Shown here one piece after another: positions 61,546 through 64,000 of a stretch of DNA of 64,000 bases. The notes below the pieces were generated by a model. It saw nothing but the letters and a program-made list of their open reading frames with translations. It was not told the origin of the DNA and made no database searches. The stretch's first letter is position 1; every line of letters begins with the position of its first letter. The stretch is from NCBI GenBank assembly GCA_007922195.1, contig ML681971.1, forward strand, positions 21,968,386 through 22,032,385. Direction: 5' to 3'. Source of the DNA: Podocnemis expansa. Its lineage: Eukaryota > Chordata > Testudines > Podocnemididae. The translations under genes were made by a program, and so were the position numbers.

Positions 61546-62290
61546 TGTGCCCTGGCTTCAGTCTGGGTTAGGGGTAGGGACTTAGGCTCTTGTCCCTGTC
61601 ACCCCAAATGAGTCTCTGTAGGCGTCTCACTCTTCAGTGTTTGGAGTAATTCAACTTCAGAATAAAAACAAACCGACTCATGTCAGCGTTGAATAATAAC
61701 TTGATTTGCAATGTGTGTGTACATGTTCTGTATGCTGGGAACAGGCTCAAGAGCCTGAGGTAGCTGTGCATATATTTACACAAGACTTTTTCCCCCCCAA
61801 CAGCTCTATTACCGTATTTAAATGCAAGTATGTAATTTTTTTTTTTAAATTGATGTTTTAAAGTAGCTTAGAGACATGCTAGCCTAGCTCTTCTTTGTTC
61901 AGTTTTTTTCCCTGGTTATGTCTAGCTGGGGTGATAGTACTAGATATTGTGGGCTTCTAGTTTGTTGATTTATCTGGATTTCTCTCTCTGTCTCTCTCTC
62001 TGGCTGTCACTAGTTTTGCTTTCTTCCGCTGTCCCAGTTTTTTTTTTCTTTTAAAGTCTCAGTTGCTTTCTTCTGTGGTCTCTTCAGTGTGGCACAGAAG
62101 CTATGTTCCCTGACAAATTTACCATCTTGGGTCATCAAAACTAACATGGGCAGCTGGGATTCTGCAAAGCCCAGGAATCTTTCAGAGCCTCTTGCTGTCT
62201 TTGGGGCAAAAGTGTCTTGTGTTTTTGTTGATCAACTTTTGCCCATCTTTGCTCACTTAGAACAAAATAAATCCAGTGTCTCTGGCAGGT

Positions 62291-62322
62291 GGTTTTTTTT
62301 TTTTTTTTGTTTTTTTTTTTAG
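62291..62322. repeat. Poly-T tract
   Basis: Two T runs separated by a single G. Could be the reversed poly-A of a retroposed copy, but nothing recognisable is attached. Confidence 0.8.
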
Positions 62323-62990
62323 TTAATTAGCCAAGGAAGCAAAGTCTTGCCAGTAGAAACTCATTTTTCTATAGTGTCACAATCTTCTTGCATCAGGGTA
62401 TGGTGCCTAAAATTCCTCACTATGCTGCTGTTTTGCTTTTGAAAGGCTTTTTTAAATTGCATCTTAGTGAAAAAAAAATTTATTTTACCCCAGCAAACTT
62501 GTGGTCTTGAAACCAGAACCCTTTGGTATTTTTGTTTGCTGCCTTGTCTATAAATCAGCATATTACTTTCCTTTTGCAAATAAGCAAACAATAAAATCAA
62601 CATAGCTTTATGGTTTTCCAAACATGACCTGAGCCCTAGTAGTTTGAAACTAGGAAGATATAAACCATGCCCTGCAGGCTGGCCTTGTAAATTCATTCAC
62701 CCCAATGTCTTGCCTTGAAAACTCCCAATGGCTCAGAAGACCTGTGCACAGGGTAAAAGAGCATCATCTGAGCATACAGCCATTGAAATTCATTGCAAAG
62801 GATTCTCTGCATTATCAGTAAATCAGGTTCTTTTACGGTCCCTCAAGTCAGGACCCCGAATCACCAAGCCCGTTTGAAAATTTGACCGTACTTGTCTCCC
62901 AAAAGCACTAAAGTGTTTTGTCCTTTTTTTGGTTACACTTGCTGTTTGTTGGATTTTTTCCTTTACCCTTCTCCTTCTTCCCATGGCTAG

Positions 62991-63110
62991 GTTTTCCGGC
63001 AGCAGCCTATGGACCCGTGGCAGCAGCAGCAGTGGCAGCAGCAAGAGGATCAGGTAGGGGGGCCTGCGGAAGAGGCGGCTACATGGCATACCCGCAGAAT
63101 GCAGGGGAAG
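62991..63110 (+). CDS. MSI2: MSI2 exon: poly-Ala segment with two alternative 5' splice sites
   Basis: Enters with two bases of a split Gly codon and reads FPAAAYGPVAAAAVAAARGS, the Ala-rich segment of MSI2. Two donors preserve the same phase. Donor 1, CAG|GTAGGG, ends the exon at 63053 (63 bp). Donor 2, AAG|GTAAAA, ends it at 63110 (120 bp) and adds 19 codons reading RGACGRGGYMAYPQNAGE plus the flanking Gly. Both leave one base of a Gly codon. Donor 1 fits the consensus better at -3 to -1 and +5; donor 2 has the better +4. The RG/RGGY insert recalls the RGRGGY stretch of other vertebrate Musashi proteins. In this copy one Arg position is Cys (TGC, one C-to-T step from CGC). The acceptor follows a long pyrimidine tract and GGCTAG. 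Confidence 0.93.
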
Positions 63111-64000
63111 GTAAAAGCTCTGTCGGTATTCTATGTGGCTGCAGCGGTCCATCCTTACTCTGATTTTCCCCACACTGATTCTGGGGACCTGAAAAACCTT
63201 CACACTCCAAACAGAGGCCGTAAGGCCTTGAGCACTTTACAGGAGCACTGTCAAACCCAGAGTAGTTGGGGGGAGGGGGTTGGTGTTGCTCATTTACTTG
63301 CTTTAAATTAAAATATCATAAAGGGCAAAGAAAAGGTTTCATTTCTCATGCAAAGTTTGCACTAGGTTAACAGTCCAGCATTTGGTCTTTTCAGTAAAAG
63401 TGGACATTCAAATCATGACACCCAGATTCATGCCTTGAACTGTTGTAGTGTCCTTCTGTTGCCTCCAGTCCTACAGATTTGTTTTTTAAAAATGCCTTTC
63501 TTGGTGGCACCGCCAAACAAAATTGTCATTTTTCCCTTGGAACTAGCTGGTTCCCAGGAGGGTCATTTATTCGAGCAGAGTTTCTCTTCATCTGGGACAA
63601 AAGCATCTCATCATCTATGATCTGGTGCATCTGATGAAGCGGGATTGCACCCACGAAAGTTCACACAATAAATAGTTAGTCTTTAAATGTGCCACAGGGT
63701 CTTTGTTCATCTTCTATAACATATCAGAAGAGAGCGTAAAATGCCATGTGTGTGCACAAGACCCACTTTCCTTTGAACCCAACTGGAGTTGTACAGCTGA
63801 AGTCCAGGCCACCAATAACGGTTATCTGGAGCCAAATCCAAGTGGCTGTGCTGAAAGCACATTATAGTTTTGTTGATTTCCAAAGTATTGTAAAGCTTCG
63901 TTTTTGTACTGCTGCTGTTACCTACTGCAAATGGCAGCCCAGGCTTCATGAGAAATGTTAAAGTTTTTCTCTCTGGCCCTCCAGATGCTTCTTTTTCCCT
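63111..64000 (+). other. MSI2: Start of next MSI2 intron
   Basis: No further exon is seen to the end of the window. It contains one Penelope-derived end at about 63620-63712. The remainder is ordinary intronic sequence. The MSI2 C-terminus and 3' UTR must lie beyond the window. Confidence 0.85.
63620..63712 (+). mobile_element. Penelope-like end with hammerhead-like core, copy D
   Basis: CTGATGA at 63631-63637, an imperfect stem GCGGG/CCCAC (one C-A mismatch), GAAA at 63655-63658, then GT-TCAC-AC, a 2-bp helix III in which both pairs have kept complementarity relative to GC/GC in the other copies. The outward sequence AATAAATAGTTAGTCTTTAA and GTGCCACAGGGTCTTTGTTC is the same tail as the copies at 49680-49808 and 54527-54555. 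Confidence 0.7.

Larger units (their letters stand above)
38639..62990 (+). other. MSI2: MSI2 intron (24.4 kb)
   Basis: GTATGT donor; the acceptor has a long pyrimidine tract (about 62951-62982) and GGCTAG. It contains an antisense CR1 (39655-40262), a GC-rich repeat (41499-41742), two short tandem duplications (46981-47043, 50361-50452), an inverted pair of Penelope ends (49386-49816), hAT elements (50968-51131, 56721-57050), a CR1 with a nested Penelope end (54140-55235), SINE copies, and a palindromic repeat (61330-61545). In 38846-39654, 40263-41498, 41743-42699, 42816-46980, 47379-49385, 51132-54139, 57051-60119, 60251-61329 and 61546-62990 I find no supportable gene. A G run occurs at about 42411-42420 and T runs at about 53700-53725 and 62291-62320. 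Confidence 0.9.

Noticed and set aside
62823..63203. 126-codon minus-strand frame opposite the poly-Ala exon
   Set aside because: Shadow of the MSI2 exon on the + strand, caused by its GC-rich repeated codons.
1..64000. CRISPR arrays, operons, prophage or other prokaryotic systems
   Set aside because: The window has spliced vertebrate exons, large introns and eukaryotic retroelements. No regularly spaced direct repeats or dense coding is present.
1..64000. tRNA, rRNA or snRNA genes
   Set aside because: I found no cloverleaf with intact A and B boxes and no conserved snRNA or rRNA segment. A tRNAscan-SE and Infernal run would settle this.

Overview
This window is vertebrate nuclear DNA: about 64 kb from the 3' half of the Musashi-2 (MSI2) gene on the + strand, made almost entirely of very large introns. 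Four MSI2 coding exons are visible at 7588-7670, 23491-23605, 38564-38638 and 62991-63053 (or -63110). Each has consensus AG/GT borders, and their reading phases are compatible from one exon to the next. In order they encode the end of the second RNA-recognition motif (RRM2), the linker that identifies MSI2 rather than MSI1, the Tyr/Gly/Pro-rich segment, and the poly-alanine segment followed by an Arg/Gly stretch. I see no complete gene, no RNA gene supported by an intact structure, and no prokaryotic feature.

The organism is probably a turtle, or possibly a crocodilian. The evidence is the repeat content: CR1 LINEs with the amniote-type 3' tail, many MIR/CORE-SINE-like copies, hAT and other MITEs, Penelope-like elements with hammerhead-like ends, an RTE-clade LINE, and no mammalian Alu, B1 or L1. 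This assignment is an inference.

Layout: 1-7587 is the end of one intron, with an assembly gap, a GC-rich repeat and a hairpin-rich MITE. 7671-23490 is an intron with a 95-bp hAT element inside a SINE, a nearly full-length Penelope-like relic (reverse transcriptase plus GIY-YIG-like endonuclease) abutting a GC-rich hAT element, and a young-looking CR1 3' end. 23606-38563 is an intron with an RTE-clade retrotransposon relic, a compound microsatellite and a probable solo LTR. 38639-62990 is an intron with an antisense CR1, a 129-bp-arm inverted pair of Penelope ends, a CR1 interrupted by a Penelope end with target duplication, and a hAT element with a second MITE nested in it. 63111-64000 begins the next intron and holds one more Penelope end.

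The observations most worth following are: (1) hammerhead-ribozyme-like cores (CTGANGA, stem II, GAAA) in at least four Penelope-derived copies within one gene's introns, two of them arranged as a long inverted repeat; (2) two in-frame alternative 5' splice sites that would add or remove a 19-residue RG/RGGY segment of MSI2; (3) an RTE-clade relic that is unusually CpG-rich for its surroundings; (4) nested insertions with readable target-site duplications, which give a relative chronology.
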